This document shows positions 38,115 through 46,811 of a stretch of DNA of 64,000 nt, in pieces (position 1 is the stretch's first letter; each line of letters starts with the position of its first letter). Source of the DNA: Halomarina halobia. Its GTDB lineage: Archaea > Halobacteriota > Halobacteria > Halobacteriales > Haloarculaceae. The notes beneath the pieces were generated by a model. That model ran no database searches, was not told the origin of the DNA, and saw only the letters and a program-made list of their open reading frames with translations. The stretch is from contig NZ_CP119992.1 of the NCBI RefSeq assembly GCF_029338575.1, positions 2,728,001 through 2,792,000 of the forward strand, read 5' to 3'. The position numbers were made by a program, and so were the translations under genes.

Positions 38115-40769
38115 TCAGCCGAGGTCCTCGGAGAGGCTGACGAGGTCGTCGAAGTCGAGGCGGCCGTTCCCGTTGAAGTCGTACGCGGCGTCGTTCCCGC
38201 GGACGCCGTCGGCGTCGAAGTTCTCGAACAGCGCGACGACGTCGTCGCGGTCGACGTCCCCGTCCCCGTCGACGTCCTCGTAGCGGCCGTCGCCGTCGGG
38301 GTCGGCGGGTGCGTTCCCGCCCTCGACCGCCGGCGGGCCGGTGGTGACCGTGCCGGTTCGCCCCTCGGCGTCGATGGCGTCGCCGTTCTCGTCGTCCAGC
38401 CGATGGACGTCGACGTCGAGGGCTGCCGTCCCCGCCCCGCGGGCGCGGACCTCGAGCGACGCGACGACGACGTCCATCGCGCCGGGCTGGACGTTCTCGC
38501 CGGCGTCGGCGAAGCGGAGCGTCGCGGACGAGCCGTCCTCGGAGACGGTGCTCTCCGTGGGCGTCAGGGCGTCGGGGAAGGAGACGTCGGTGATCGCCGC
38601 CACCGCGGGGTCGGAGACGGAGACGGTGATCCGGCCGCCGGAGAGGCCGGCCGGCAGGGACGAAACGCGCAGGTCCGTACGCGCGGTGCCGCCGCGGGCC
38701 ACGGCCACCGAGTCGACGTCGACGAGGACGTTCGGCTGGTAGACGTACAGCCCGTCGTTGGGGTACGACCGCGCGGGGCCGCCGAAGCCGTCCTCACAGC
38801 AGAGGACGCGGCCGTCGTCCATCACGTAGACGTTGTCGACGTTGCGGAGCGCGTCGTCGGCGTCCGCGGGCGGGTCGGTGAAGTCGGGGCCGACGATGAC
38901 CGGTTCGAGCGTCGAGACGTTGTAGTCCGGCTCCAGTTCGGCGCGGTAGACCACGCCGCCGTCGACGCGGTCCATCCGGACGTCGCCCGTGTCGTCGGCC
39001 ATGTCGTCGTTGAACTCGGAGATGCCGAAGTAGACGAAGTCGCCGGGACCGGCGCCGTCGACGCTGTCGACGCCCTCGGCCTTGTTGAACTCGATCGACG
39101 CGCCGATCTCCTTCGCGGCCGCGCGAGTCTCGAGGAACGGCACCTTGCGGAGCTCCTCGTCGACGCCCCGCGGACCGTTCTCCTCCCACTGCTCGGCCCA
39201 CTCGAGGATCTCCTCGTTCGTGACGTAGTTCTGATTACCGTTCTCGATGACCTCACGGTCGGCTTCCTCCAGCGCCGCGCCGAGATCCTCCCGCCAGTCG
39301 GTCTCGGCGTGGGTCTCCAGGTAGTGCACCTGGGTGACGTCGTCGTACGTGGCGATCCACCGCTCGGCCTCCGCGTTGCTCGCGTGGCCCAGCTCGATCC
39401 ACTCGATCTCGAGGTTCACGTCCGCGGGGGAGTTGCGCTCGCCGGAGTCCGCGACGGACGCCTCGTCGTTGGTGATCTTCGGCGCGTAGAGGGTCCCCTC
39501 CACGTCCATCGGATCGTCGTAGCTCGGGATGGGCTCGTCGGCGACGAACTTGTAGATCCCCTTGCTGTCGCCGTCCGAGCAGCCGTAGACGGTCCGCTCG
39601 TCGCCCAGAAAGTCCGGGGCCTCCCAGGAGGCCCGCCCCATCACGTAGTACTTGATCGGCTGCGGCGTGTCGGCTGCCGGCTCGCGGAAGTCGACGTGGT
39701 AGCCGTAGCGGTACGGGTTCGGGTAGACGTCGCCGATCGGGGTCGTGTCGTTCGTCCCGTCGTCGGCCTGGTCGACCGGTTCCGCCCCGAGGTAGTACGC
39801 GAGGAACTCGACGCCCGTCAGCGCCCAGAACCCCTGGGGTTCGAACGGGTCGTCGTAGTACTCCTCGATGGCGTCCGCGATCTCGCTCGGATTCGGGCGG
39901 TTCCAGAACTGGCAGGCGGCGAGGAGGCCCTTTCCGGTTCCGGCCTCCTCGATGTCGCCCACCGTGTGCGTGAGCGAGACGCGCGGATGGGCGTAGTTCT
40001 CCTCGGAGGAGACCATCGTCCCCCACGGCGTGAGGTTGCCGTAGCAGTTGATGCGCGTGCCGCCGAGGGAACGAAGCGGCTCGGTGTTGGCGAGGTTGAG
40101 CGCGTTCTCCAGGTCGGCCTCCCACTCGCCGTCGTCGGTCTGCCGTATCGGGATCCGGGAGACGTTTCCGGGGCTGTTCTCCCAGTTCGTGAACAGATAG
40201 CCCTCGGTGCCCTCGTCGTTGGTGGCGACGAACTGGTTGCAGTCGGGGTTGGTCGCGGCGCCTCCGTACTGGGTCCCCGCGAAGTTCTCCTGCGTGATGT
40301 CAGTGCCGTCGGGCGTCTGTGTCACGCCGAGGCGCTCCGCGCCGCCGTTTATCGGCTCTCGCCCCTGCGCCAGCAGCACGTACTCGCCGTTGCCGGAGCG
40401 GACGACTCCCTGTTCGTCCCTGGTCTGTGGCGTCGACACCTCGGTGAAGTCGTCGTTGTCGCCGTCCAGGTCGAACCGGAAGCCGCTGAAGTAGCCGACG
40501 CCCGCCCTGTCGAATGGTTCCGGGTTGTCCTCGCTCGGGTGCTGGAGGCTGTACAGAAGTCCGCCGTCCTCGAACACGAACGGACCCGTCACCTCGGCAC
40601 CGTACGCCGTCGTCGAGAACCGTTTCATGCTCCCCTTGACGCTCGGAGCGCCCGGCGTGTCCGTCTCCTCCACCTCCTCGCTGTGCTCGGCGCTCGCCAC
40701 TCCGACCACGCTCGCACCGAGCGCGGCAGCCACCGACGTTTCCATCAGCCTCCGTCTGGTAAATTCCAT
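38115..40769 (-). CDS. Secreted PhoX-like (DUF839) phosphatase with cohesin-like and dockerin-like modules
   Basis: 884 residues. Tat signal (TRRRLMETSVAAALGASVVG, cleaved near VASAEH). The catalytic part (about 45-690) is of the DUF839/PhoX beta-propeller type: CYGNLTPWGTMVSSEENYAHP, YVMGRASWEAPDFLGDERTVYGCSDGDSKGIYKFVAD, and PDDALRNVDN-like blade ends. Residues about 690-805 are an Ig-like cohesin-type domain (GGTARTDLRVSSLPAGLSGG, SLEVRARGAGTAALDVDV). Residues about 822-884 are dockerin-like with two Ca-binding loops (DVDGDGDVDRDDVVALFENF and DFNGNGRLDFDDLVSLSEDLG). Likely hydrolyses phosphate esters outside the cell and docks to a partner. Strong AT-rich promoter upstream (40790-40835). 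Confidence 0.85.
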   Translation of the reverse strand: MEFTRRRLMETSVAAALGASVVGVASAEHSEEVEETDTPGAPSVKGSMKRFSTTAYGAEVTGPFVFEDGGLLYSLQHPSEDNPEPFDRAGVGYFSGFRFDLDGDNDDFTEVSTPQTRDEQGVVRSGNGEYVLLAQGREPINGGAERLGVTQTPDGTDITQENFAGTQYGGAATNPDCNQFVATNDEGTEGYLFTNWENSPGNVSRIPIRQTDDGEWEADLENALNLANTEPLRSLGGTRINCYGNLTPWGTMVSSEENYAHPRVSLTHTVGDIEEAGTGKGLLAACQFWNRPNPSEIADAIEEYYDDPFEPQGFWALTGVEFLAYYLGAEPVDQADDGTNDTTPIGDVYPNPYRYGYHVDFREPAADTPQPIKYYVMGRASWEAPDFLGDERTVYGCSDGDSKGIYKFVADEPIPSYDDPMDVEGTLYAPKITNDEASVADSGERNSPADVNLEIEWIELGHASNAEAERWIATYDDVTQVHYLETHAETDWREDLGAALEEADREVIENGNQNYVTNEEILEWAEQWEENGPRGVDEELRKVPFLETRAAAKEIGASIEFNKAEGVDSVDGAGPGDFVYFGISEFNDDMADDTGDVRMDRVDGGVVYRAELEPDYNVSTLEPVIVGPDFTDPPADADDALRNVDNVYVMDDGRVLCCEDGFGGPARSYPNDGLYVYQPNVLVDVDSVAVARGGTARTDLRVSSLPAGLSGGRITVSVSDPAVAAITDVSFPDALTPTESTVSEDGSSATLRFADAGENVQPGAMDVVVASLEVRARGAGTAALDVDVHRLDDENGDAIDAEGRTGTVTTGPPAVEGGNAPADPDGDGRYEDVDGDGDVDRDDVVALFENFDADGVRGNDAAYDFNGNGRLDFDDLVSLSEDLG

Positions 40770-40784
40770 GGTCGATTAGGGTGT

Positions 40785-40840
40785 CTTTTCGGATTATAAA
40801 ATAGCTTTATAATGGTTATATTAACCGAGGAGTAGTGGTA
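40785..40840 (-). promoter_or_regulatory. AT-rich promoter of the PhoX-like gene
   Basis: A run of TATA-like sequence (ATTATAAAATAG and CTTTATAATGG on the plus strand) lies 25-50 bp upstream of the ATG at 40769, the expected place for TATA box and BRE. It is one of the most AT-rich spots in the region, which suggests strong or regulated expression, as expected for a phosphate-starvation gene. Confidence 0.5.
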
Positions 40841-41286
40841 TGGACGGGAGGAAAAACGCGTGCCGGATTGGATTCGAATGAGCGATACCGAGCACACCCT
40901 ATGTCTCTGTCCGTGATCCGTCGCTCTCCAACGACACGTCGTAATAAACACCTTCGAGCGCGAAGGGGCGGTTTCAGGCGATAGCGGTCCGATCCTCCGA
41001 CGGGTCGGCCGGACGCTCACCCGTGCGATCGGGGACCGCCTCCCCCGAAACCGGACGGCGAGACGCCGTTCGCGGCGATCGGACGGGGCACGCGGTCGAC
41101 TCACGCATCGTGGGGATGCGAAGCGCGCCGCTGACCGCGGTGCGAGGGCCGAGAGTACACCTCCACCGCGTCACGCTCGGCCGGCGGCGACGGACGCGAG
41201 CCGCGGTCGTTCCGCCGTCGCCGCCGGGTGACAGTACTCGCCGCCGTCGATCACTCTTACTCGGTGTGGACCGCCAGTTCGAGTCG
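40841..41286. other. Intergenic region, no gene seen
   Basis: 446 bp, GC-rich, without a supported gene. An in-frame extension of the downstream regulator exists but is Arg-rich and lacks haloarchaeal coding bias, so I start that gene at 41287. Confidence 0.4.
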
Positions 41287-41943
41287 ATGATCATCGTGGA
41301 GTTCGCGCTCGACCATCCGATCCTGAGAGACGCCCTGGACCGGGTCCCCGAGACCACGGTTCAGTGGGAACGGTCCGACGCCGTCGACGGGGGACGCGTC
41401 CGAGTTCTCGTCTGGGCCGAGGGTGACGATCTGGACGCGTTCGAGGCGGCGCTCGCGGACGACCCGACGGTCGCCGCCCCCTCGCGGATCGTCGAGATCG
41501 GCGGACGTCGCCTCTACCTGACGGAACTGCGCGGCGAGGGGCTACGGGCCAGCGTCTACCCCCTGATCGTCGAGGAGGGGGGCATCATCCGTGATCTCAC
41601 GGCGACCCGCGAGGGGTGGGAGTTTCGCGTCCTGTTTCCCACGCAGCGATCCCTCGATCGATTCTTCGGCTTCTGCTCCGAACGGGGATTTCGGTTCGAG
41701 GTCCACCGCGTGTACGAGGAGCGAGGCGACGGGGAGGCGTCCGATTACGGGTTGACCGCCGGTCAACGGGAAGTACTCGCTACCGCGCTGGAGATCGGCT
41801 TCCTCGAGGTCCCCCGGGAGAGGACGCTCGCGGACCTGGCGAAGCGACTCGGCGTCTCCGACAACGCCGCCTCCCAGCGGTTCCGTCGCGCGGTGAAGGC
41901 CCTGACGACGGCGACGGTGTGTGCGACCCCCGATCGATCGTGA
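41287..41943 (+). CDS. Bacterio-opsin-activator-type HTH regulator
   Basis: 218 residues from the ATG at 41287 (MIIVEFALDHPILRDALDRVP). The N-terminal 150 residues are an alpha/beta sensor-like domain (for example LRGEGLRASVYPLIVEEGGI, VLFPTQRSLDRFFGFCSERGF). The C-terminus has the HTH_10 (Bat) motif: YGLTAGQREVLATALEIGFLEVPRERTLADLAKRLGVSDNAASQRFRRAV. Such regulators are abundant in haloarchaea; the ligand and target are unknown. It precedes a convergent 49-residue microprotein. Confidence 0.88.
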   Translation: MIIVEFALDHPILRDALDRVPETTVQWERSDAVDGGRVRVLVWAEGDDLDAFEAALADDPTVAAPSRIVEIGGRRLYLTELRGEGLRASVYPLIVEEGGIIRDLTATREGWEFRVLFPTQRSLDRFFGFCSERGFRFEVHRVYEERGDGEASDYGLTAGQREVLATALEIGFLEVPRERTLADLAKRLGVSDNAASQRFRRAVKALTTATVCATPDRS

Positions 41944-42010
41944 GCGCCGCGGAGTCCGACGGTTCGTTCCGACTCTCGGGGCCCACGGCGCGGACACCGG
42001 TTCGGTGCCG

Positions 42011-42160
42011 TCAGTGCCCCCGGTCGCGGGCGACGTCGACGTCGTGTCCGGACGCCGACTGGTGTATCTCGGCGAGCCGGTTGGCGAGCGCACGCGTGGG
42101 TGCGCGTCCGCGGAAGTCGCACACCGTGCACCGGACCGCCCACCGCGTCCTCTCGCTCAT
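42011..42160 (-). CDS. 49-residue Cys/His microprotein
   Basis: ATG at 42160 (cat 42158-42160) and TGA at 42011. It reads MSERTRWAVRCTVCDFRG, then ANRLAEIHQSASGHDVDVARD: one CxxC and two histidines (H..GH) spaced for a single zinc site. Coding bias is good for its length. Probably one of the short zinc-finger-like proteins of haloarchaea. No other evidence of function. Not listed by size-limited ORF finders. Confidence 0.6.
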   Translation of the reverse strand: MSERTRWAVRCTVCDFRGRAPTRALANRLAEIHQSASGHDVDVARDRGH

Positions 42161-42179
42161 CCAACCGTCATTTCTCGCC

Positions 42180-42321
42180 CCTTCCCTTAAATTTTCTCAA
42201 CTATATTATATGATCCGAAACGTTATCATTCAATACCTAACTGTATCTTTTTCGAGAGCATATCGTATAAACCGTAATTATTACGTTGGTTTTACTGTCG
42301 TGGCCACGAAGGACGAGGCGT
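42180..42321 (+). promoter_or_regulatory. AT-rich leader of the HalOD1 gene
   Basis: About 140 bp with long A/T runs (for example TTAAATTTTC, CTATATTATATGATCC, TATCTTTTTCG, CCGTAATTATTACG), strongly unlike neighbouring DNA. It ends at the ATG at 42322. A 5-bp inverted repeat GTAATTATTAC sits at 42274-42284. Likely promoter region, possibly with an operator, or foreign DNA. Confidence 0.5.
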
Positions 42322-42636
42322 ATGTCGCAAGGTACGGGTTCGGGAGACGACATCGGGCCGTCGGACCGGGAGGCGCTGAACCGGGCGCGGTATGACGCTA
42401 CCGATGCTGGATCCCTACTGGCTACGGTCACCGTCGCGATCAGCGAGGTGCTCGACGAGGACCCGATGCTCCTCGAACCCCCGCTCGCGAGCGTCGCCGA
42501 GTGGGACGCCCTGGAGCAGTTGCTCACCACCCAATCGAGCGAAACGCCCGTCATCGACTACGTCGCCTTCTCGTATCGGGGGCTCGAGATCGTCGTCCAC
42601 GGCGACGGCGACGTCTTCATCTACGACGGCGAGTGA
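42322..42636 (+). CDS. HalOD1-domain protein
   Basis: 104 residues from the ATG at 42322. HalOD1 (halobacterial output domain 1) is a conserved small domain usually at the end of signal-transduction proteins or alone: SLLATVTVAISEVLDEDPMLLEPPLASVAEWDALEQLL, then VIDYVAFSYRGLEIVVHGDGDVFIYDG. Standalone here. Function unknown beyond signal-transduction association. Preceded by an unusually AT-rich leader. Confidence 0.82.
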   Translation: MSQGTGSGDDIGPSDREALNRARYDATDAGSLLATVTVAISEVLDEDPMLLEPPLASVAEWDALEQLLTTQSSETPVIDYVAFSYRGLEIVVHGDGDVFIYDGE

Positions 42637-42723
42637 GCACCTCGGTACCGTCTCCCCTCCCGAACGCTCTCCGCCCCGTACCGGTCGGCGTACGACTTTC
42701 CCTCGTGCCCGCGTACGGCGCGT

Positions 42724-44076
42724 ATGGTCACGACGACTGATCTCGCGACGTTCGCCCGAGAGGTCGAGTACGACGCGCTGTCAGAGGACGCGATCGAGGA
42801 GCTGAAGAAACGCGTCCTCGACTCGGTCGGTATCGCCGTCGGCGCGATGGACGCGGAGCCGCCCGAGCGAGTCCGCGCCACCGTCGAGGAGCTGAACGCG
42901 GACGGCCCGTGTCGCTTCTGGGGTTCGGACCGACGCGGATCGCCGCCGGACGCCGCCATGCTGAACACGACGCTGACCCGTTACCTCGACTTCATGGACT
43001 CCTTCCTCGCCCCCGGCGAGACCCCCCATCCCAGCGACAACATCGCGGGCGTCGTCGCCTGCGGCGAGGCGCGCGGCGCGAGCGGGCGCGACCTCATCGA
43101 GGCTATCGGGGTGGCCTACGAGGTGCAGGGGGAACTCGCCTGGAACGCCCCCGTCCGCGACAGGGGCTGGGACCACGTCACCCACACCGTCATCTCGGCC
43201 GCCTGCGGCGCGGGCGCGATCGCCGACCTCGACGAGGAGCAAGTGCGCAACGCCGTCGGCATCGCCGGGACGGCGCACAACGCCCTCCGGGTGACGCGGA
43301 CCGGGGGGATCAACGAGTGGAAGGGCGTCGCCAGCGCCAACGCCGCCCGCAACGCCGTCTACTCGGTCTACCTCGCGAAACACGGCATGGAGGGGCCGAC
43401 GGACCTCTTCGAGGGACAGAAGGGCTGGAAGCAGACCGTCTCGGGCGACTTCGAGGTGGACCTCGACCCCGGCTGTTCGCGCGTCTTCGACACGATGACG
43501 AAGCGCTACGTGGCCGAGACGTACGCCCAGTCCGCCGTCGAGGGCATCATCGAACTCGCGGCGGGGCACGACATCGACCCGGGGGCCGTCGACTCGATCC
43601 ACCTCGACACGTTCGCGGGCGCGAAGCTCATCATCGGCGGCGGCGAGGGCTCGCGCTACGAGGTGGAGACGAAGGCCCAGGCCGACCACTCCCTGCCGTA
43701 CATGCTCGCGGCGGCGCTCATCGACCGCGAGATGACCAACGAGGCCTACGAACCGGAGCGCATCCGGAGCGACGACGTGCAGACGCTCCTGCGCACCGTC
43801 GAGGTCGAGGAGGACCCGGAGCTCACCGAGCGCTTCGAGAACGGCGAGATGCCCGCCGTCATCGACGTCGAACTCGAGGACGGGACGAGCTACCACGTCG
43901 AGAAGGCCGACTTCAACGGCCACCCGAACAACCCCATGTCGTGGGAGCAGATCGAGGAGAAGTTCGAGGCGATGACCCGCGGGCGCTACGACGAGGACCG
44001 CCGGCGGGAGATCGTGGACGCCGTGCGCTCGCTCGAAGAATACGACGTGGCGGACCTGGTTGCGCTCGTCGACTGA
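42724..44076 (+). CDS. MmgE/PrpD-family protein
   Basis: 450 residues. Matches the MmgE/PrpD fold: AREVEYDALSEDAIEELKKRVLDSVGIAVGAMDAEPPERVR, then NTTLTRYLDFMDSFLAPGETPHPSDNIAGVVACGEA, WDHVTHTVISAACGAGAIADL, and YAQSAVEGIIELAAGHDI. The family includes 2-methylcitrate dehydratase (propionate metabolism) and immune-responsive dehydratases. No prpB or prpC gene is adjacent, so the substrate is open. A truncated hydrolase fragment lies just past the stop. Confidence 0.88.
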   Translation: MVTTTDLATFAREVEYDALSEDAIEELKKRVLDSVGIAVGAMDAEPPERVRATVEELNADGPCRFWGSDRRGSPPDAAMLNTTLTRYLDFMDSFLAPGETPHPSDNIAGVVACGEARGASGRDLIEAIGVAYEVQGELAWNAPVRDRGWDHVTHTVISAACGAGAIADLDEEQVRNAVGIAGTAHNALRVTRTGGINEWKGVASANAARNAVYSVYLAKHGMEGPTDLFEGQKGWKQTVSGDFEVDLDPGCSRVFDTMTKRYVAETYAQSAVEGIIELAAGHDIDPGAVDSIHLDTFAGAKLIIGGGEGSRYEVETKAQADHSLPYMLAAALIDREMTNEAYEPERIRSDDVQTLLRTVEVEEDPELTERFENGEMPAVIDVELEDGTSYHVEKADFNGHPNNPMSWEQIEEKFEAMTRGRYDEDRRREIVDAVRSLEEYDVADLVALVD

Positions 44077-44093
44077 GCGCCCGGGCTCGGCTC

Positions 44094-44275
44094 ACGCCGC
44101 TCGCCTCGTCGAAGGCCTCGACGTAGGCGTCGAAGTAGCCACCGTCGAGGCTCTCCCTGACGGTGGAGAACCCGTGTGCCATCACGACGGTCGGGATCGG
44201 TCCCTCCGCGTCGTCCGGCGGGACTCTCACGATCCGCTCACGTACCGCATTTCGTGACAAAGGATTAACCGACAT
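44094..44275 (-). pseudogene. N-terminal fragment of an alpha/beta hydrolase
   Basis: From the ATG at 44275 the frame reads MSVNPLSRNAVRERIVRVPPD, then EGPIPTVVMAHGFSTVRESLDGGYFDAYVEAF, the oxyanion strand (AHGF) of an alpha/beta hydrolase, and then loses coding character near 44095 before reaching the prpD-like gene's end. No nucleophile elbow is present. Only about 60 of the expected 250-300 residues remain. A remnant cut by deletion. Confidence 0.6.
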
Positions 44276-44293
44276 CCCGGTGATGCCACACGC

Positions 44294-45118
44294 ATGGCCG
44301 ACCGAGCCTTCGACTTCCTGCGCGTGAACGATCGACCGGAGAAACCCCGCGAGCGTGGGATCACCGAGATCCGCGGGCCGTACTACGATCCCATGGGGCC
44401 GCGCGAGCTCCGCGACATCCTCGAGACGATGGGGCGGTACGTGGACATCTACAAGTTCTCGGGCGGCTCGTTCGCCCTGATGCCGGAGGAGGCCGTCCGG
44501 GAGCTGATCGACACCTGCCACGAGTTCGACGTGGAGGTCTCGACGGGCGGGTTCATCGAGCACGTCCTGATCGCGGACCGCGACAGGGTGGAGGACTACG
44601 TCGAGGAGGCGGGCGAACTCGGCTTCGACATCGTCGAGGTGTCCTCGGGCTTCCTCGCCATCGACGTCGACGACATGGTGGCGCTCACCGAGATGGTCCA
44701 GGACCACGGCCTGAAGGCGAAGCCCGAGATCAACGTCCAGTTCGGCGCGGGCGGGGCGTCGAGCGTCGAGGAACTGGAGAGCGAGGCCGCGATCGACCCC
44801 GCGAGCGCCATCGAGGAGGCCCACCGCCACCTGGAGGCCGGCGCGTACAAGATCATGGTCGAGTCCGAGGGCATCACCGAGCGCGTCCGGGAGTGGCGCA
44901 CGGACGTGGCGTTCGCGATCGCCAACGAGGTCGGCGTCGAGAACTGCGTCTTCGAGGCCGCCGACCCGGAGGTGTTCGAGTGGTACATCAAGAACTTCGG
45001 CCCGAACGTGAACCTGTTCGTCGACAACTCCCAGATCGTCGAGTGCGAGTGCATGCGCTCGGGGCTGTGGGGCAAGAAGTCCACGTGGGGGCGCATCGCC
45101 AGCTACTCGCGGGACTGA
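44294..45118 (+). CDS. comA: Phosphosulfolactate synthase
   Basis: 274 residues; it adds sulfite to phosphoenolpyruvate to give phosphosulfolactate. Motifs of the (beta/alpha)8 ComA family: DFLRVNDRPEKPRERGITEIRGPYYDPMG, YVDIYKFSGGSFALMP, VEVSTGGFIEHVL, FDIVEVSSGFLAID, AKPEINVQFGAGG, and KIMVESEGIT. In methanogens this is the first step to coenzyme M. No other CoM gene is in the window; haloarchaea are not known to make CoM, so a sulfonate role is more likely. Next gene, 66 bp downstream, is a PfkB kinase. Confidence 0.9.
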   Translation: MADRAFDFLRVNDRPEKPRERGITEIRGPYYDPMGPRELRDILETMGRYVDIYKFSGGSFALMPEEAVRELIDTCHEFDVEVSTGGFIEHVLIADRDRVEDYVEEAGELGFDIVEVSSGFLAIDVDDMVALTEMVQDHGLKAKPEINVQFGAGGASSVEELESEAAIDPASAIEEAHRHLEAGAYKIMVESEGITERVREWRTDVAFAIANEVGVENCVFEAADPEVFEWYIKNFGPNVNLFVDNSQIVECECMRSGLWGKKSTWGRIASYSRD

Positions 45119-45184
45119 CGGGCGATCCGCCGATCTGCGACATCGACTGGCACAGTAATTACGCCGCCCCTCGTAGTGCCGGCC

Positions 45185-46216
45185 ATGGACTCCACGTCGC
45201 GAGCGACCTACGAGGCGCTCCCCGACGCGCTCGACGCGAACAGCCCGGTCAGCGTCACGGCGTTCCCGGACGGGAGCGTCGACAGGCGCTGCCGGGTGCG
45301 CGTGGGCGCTGACACCGCGATCGACGACCGCGCCACCTTCGGCGGGCGCATCGAGGCGGGCGCGTCGAAGGCGTTCCGTCTCGATCCGCGGGAGGCCGAG
45401 CCCGGCGGTCAGGCCGTCAACATGGCCGTACAGGCCCACGCGCTCTCCGACGACGTGACGCTCTACGGCCACCTCGATCACCCGACGCTCTCGGCGTTTC
45501 CGTTCGCCACCGTCTCGATGGGCGACCCCGCGCGCGTCTCCGTCTGCGAGTTCGAGGAGGGCGACGTCGTCCTCTCCGAGGAGTCGCGCGACCTCGCGGA
45601 CTGGACGTTCGAGGACCTGCGCGCGGTCGCCGATCTCGACGGCGCGTTCGGCGCGGACGTGGTCTGCTGCGGCAACTGGGTGTCGATTCCGGGGATGGAC
45701 GACGCGCTGCGCGCCGCCGCGGACCACCTCGTGGCCGACGTGTTCGTGCTCGATCCCGGGGACGTCACCGGGAGCAGCGACGGCGCGCTCCTCGACCTCC
45801 TCGACGCCCTCGCCGCGCTCGCGTCGGGGTGGACGCGCGTCGTCCTCTGCGCCAACCGCGCCGAGACGAACGCCCTCGCCGCGGCGGTCGGCGCGCGGGA
45901 CGCCGACCTCGCCGAGGGCCTCGCCGCCGTGCGCGAGCGCGCCGACCTCGCGGGCGTGGTCTGCCACGACGTCGCGGCGGCGACGGCGGCGTCGCCCGAC
46001 GAGGTGGTCCACGTCGCCAACCTCGACACGGAGGGGACCGTGCGGGAGACCGGCGGCGGCGACCGATTCACCGCCGGGTTCGCCCACGGGCTGGCGGTCG
46101 GGTGGGACCTGCGGTCGGCGCTCGCGCTCGGCAACGCGTGCGCCTCCTACTACGTCGAGCGCGGCGAGACCATCACTCGCGACGAGATCCGCCCCTATCT
46201 CGGCGAGTACCTCTGA
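45185..46216 (+). CDS. PfkB-family sugar/nucleoside kinase
   Basis: 343 residues from the ATG at 45185. The family's two signatures are present in order: an early AEPGGQAVNMAVQAHALSDDVTLYGHL block (G-G motif) and the anion-hole block RETGGGDRFTAGFAHGLAVGW (GxGD with the catalytic Asp). Phosphorylates a sugar, nucleoside or similar hydroxyl with ATP. The substrate is unknown; the position after comA and before archease does not settle it. Some members phosphorylate ribose or fructose derivatives. Confidence 0.85.
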   Translation: MDSTSRATYEALPDALDANSPVSVTAFPDGSVDRRCRVRVGADTAIDDRATFGGRIEAGASKAFRLDPREAEPGGQAVNMAVQAHALSDDVTLYGHLDHPTLSAFPFATVSMGDPARVSVCEFEEGDVVLSEESRDLADWTFEDLRAVADLDGAFGADVVCCGNWVSIPGMDDALRAAADHLVADVFVLDPGDVTGSSDGALLDLLDALAALASGWTRVVLCANRAETNALAAAVGARDADLAEGLAAVRERADLAGVVCHDVAAATAASPDEVVHVANLDTEGTVRETGGGDRFTAGFAHGLAVGWDLRSALALGNACASYYVERGETITRDEIRPYLGEYL

Positions 46217-46303
46217 CGCCCGCGGACGGCGATCCGTCCGCGTCGATAAACCCTTTCCCTCCCGCCGCCGATCGTCGCACATGACCCTCCCGGAGGACTC
46301 CCC

Positions 46304-46783
46304 GTGAGCTTCGAACTGCTCAGCCACCCGGCCGACGCGCGCTTCCGGGCGACCGGCGCGACGCTCGAGGAGGCGTTCGCCGAGTCGACCCGCGCGTTCG
46401 CCGCCATCTCGGAGGGAGGCGGCGACGACTCCCGGCGGTTCGAGATCGAGGTCGAGTCGGAGGACCGCCAGGCGCTCCTGTTCGACTACCTCGCGGAACT
46501 CGTCCTCCTGCAGGAGCTAGAGGGGGTGGCGGTGTCGCGCGCGGAGGGCGTCGAGATCGAGGAGCGCGGGGCCGGCGACGGCTACGCGCTCCGGGCGACG
46601 GTCCTCGCGGGCCCCATCGGCGAACCGCTGTTCGACGTCAAGAGCCCGACGTACAGCGAGATGCGCGTCGAGCGCGTTCCGACGCGCTCGACGGAACGGG
46701 CGAGCGACGCGTCGGGGGACGACGCATCGCGAGCCGCGGATCGATCGTCCGAGTGGGTCCTCGAAGCCACCCTCGACATCTGA
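46304..46783 (+). CDS. Archease (RtcB activator)
   Basis: 159 residues with a GTG start at 46304. Archease promotes guanylation and turnover of the RNA ligase RtcB and widens its nucleotide use. Motifs: LLSHPADARFRATGATLEEAFAESTRAFAAI, LLFDYLAELVLLQE, LAGPIGEPLFDVKSPTYSEM and the C-terminal WVLEATLDI. A 40-residue insertion (Ser/Asp-rich, about 120-150) is unusual but common in haloarchaea. rtcB starts 45 bp downstream. Confidence 0.93.
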   Translation: MSFELLSHPADARFRATGATLEEAFAESTRAFAAISEGGGDDSRRFEIEVESEDRQALLFDYLAELVLLQELEGVAVSRAEGVEIEERGAGDGYALRATVLAGPIGEPLFDVKSPTYSEMRVERVPTRSTERASDASGDDASRAADRSSEWVLEATLDI

Positions 46784-46811
46784 CCGCTCTCGCGGTACTT
46801 TTTGCCCCTCG

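Noticed and set aside
43913..46327. Very long minus-strand open frame (804 codons) across comA and the PfkB gene
   Set aside because: It mirrors strong plus-strand genes; only its end (44094-44275) contains a real hydrolase fragment.
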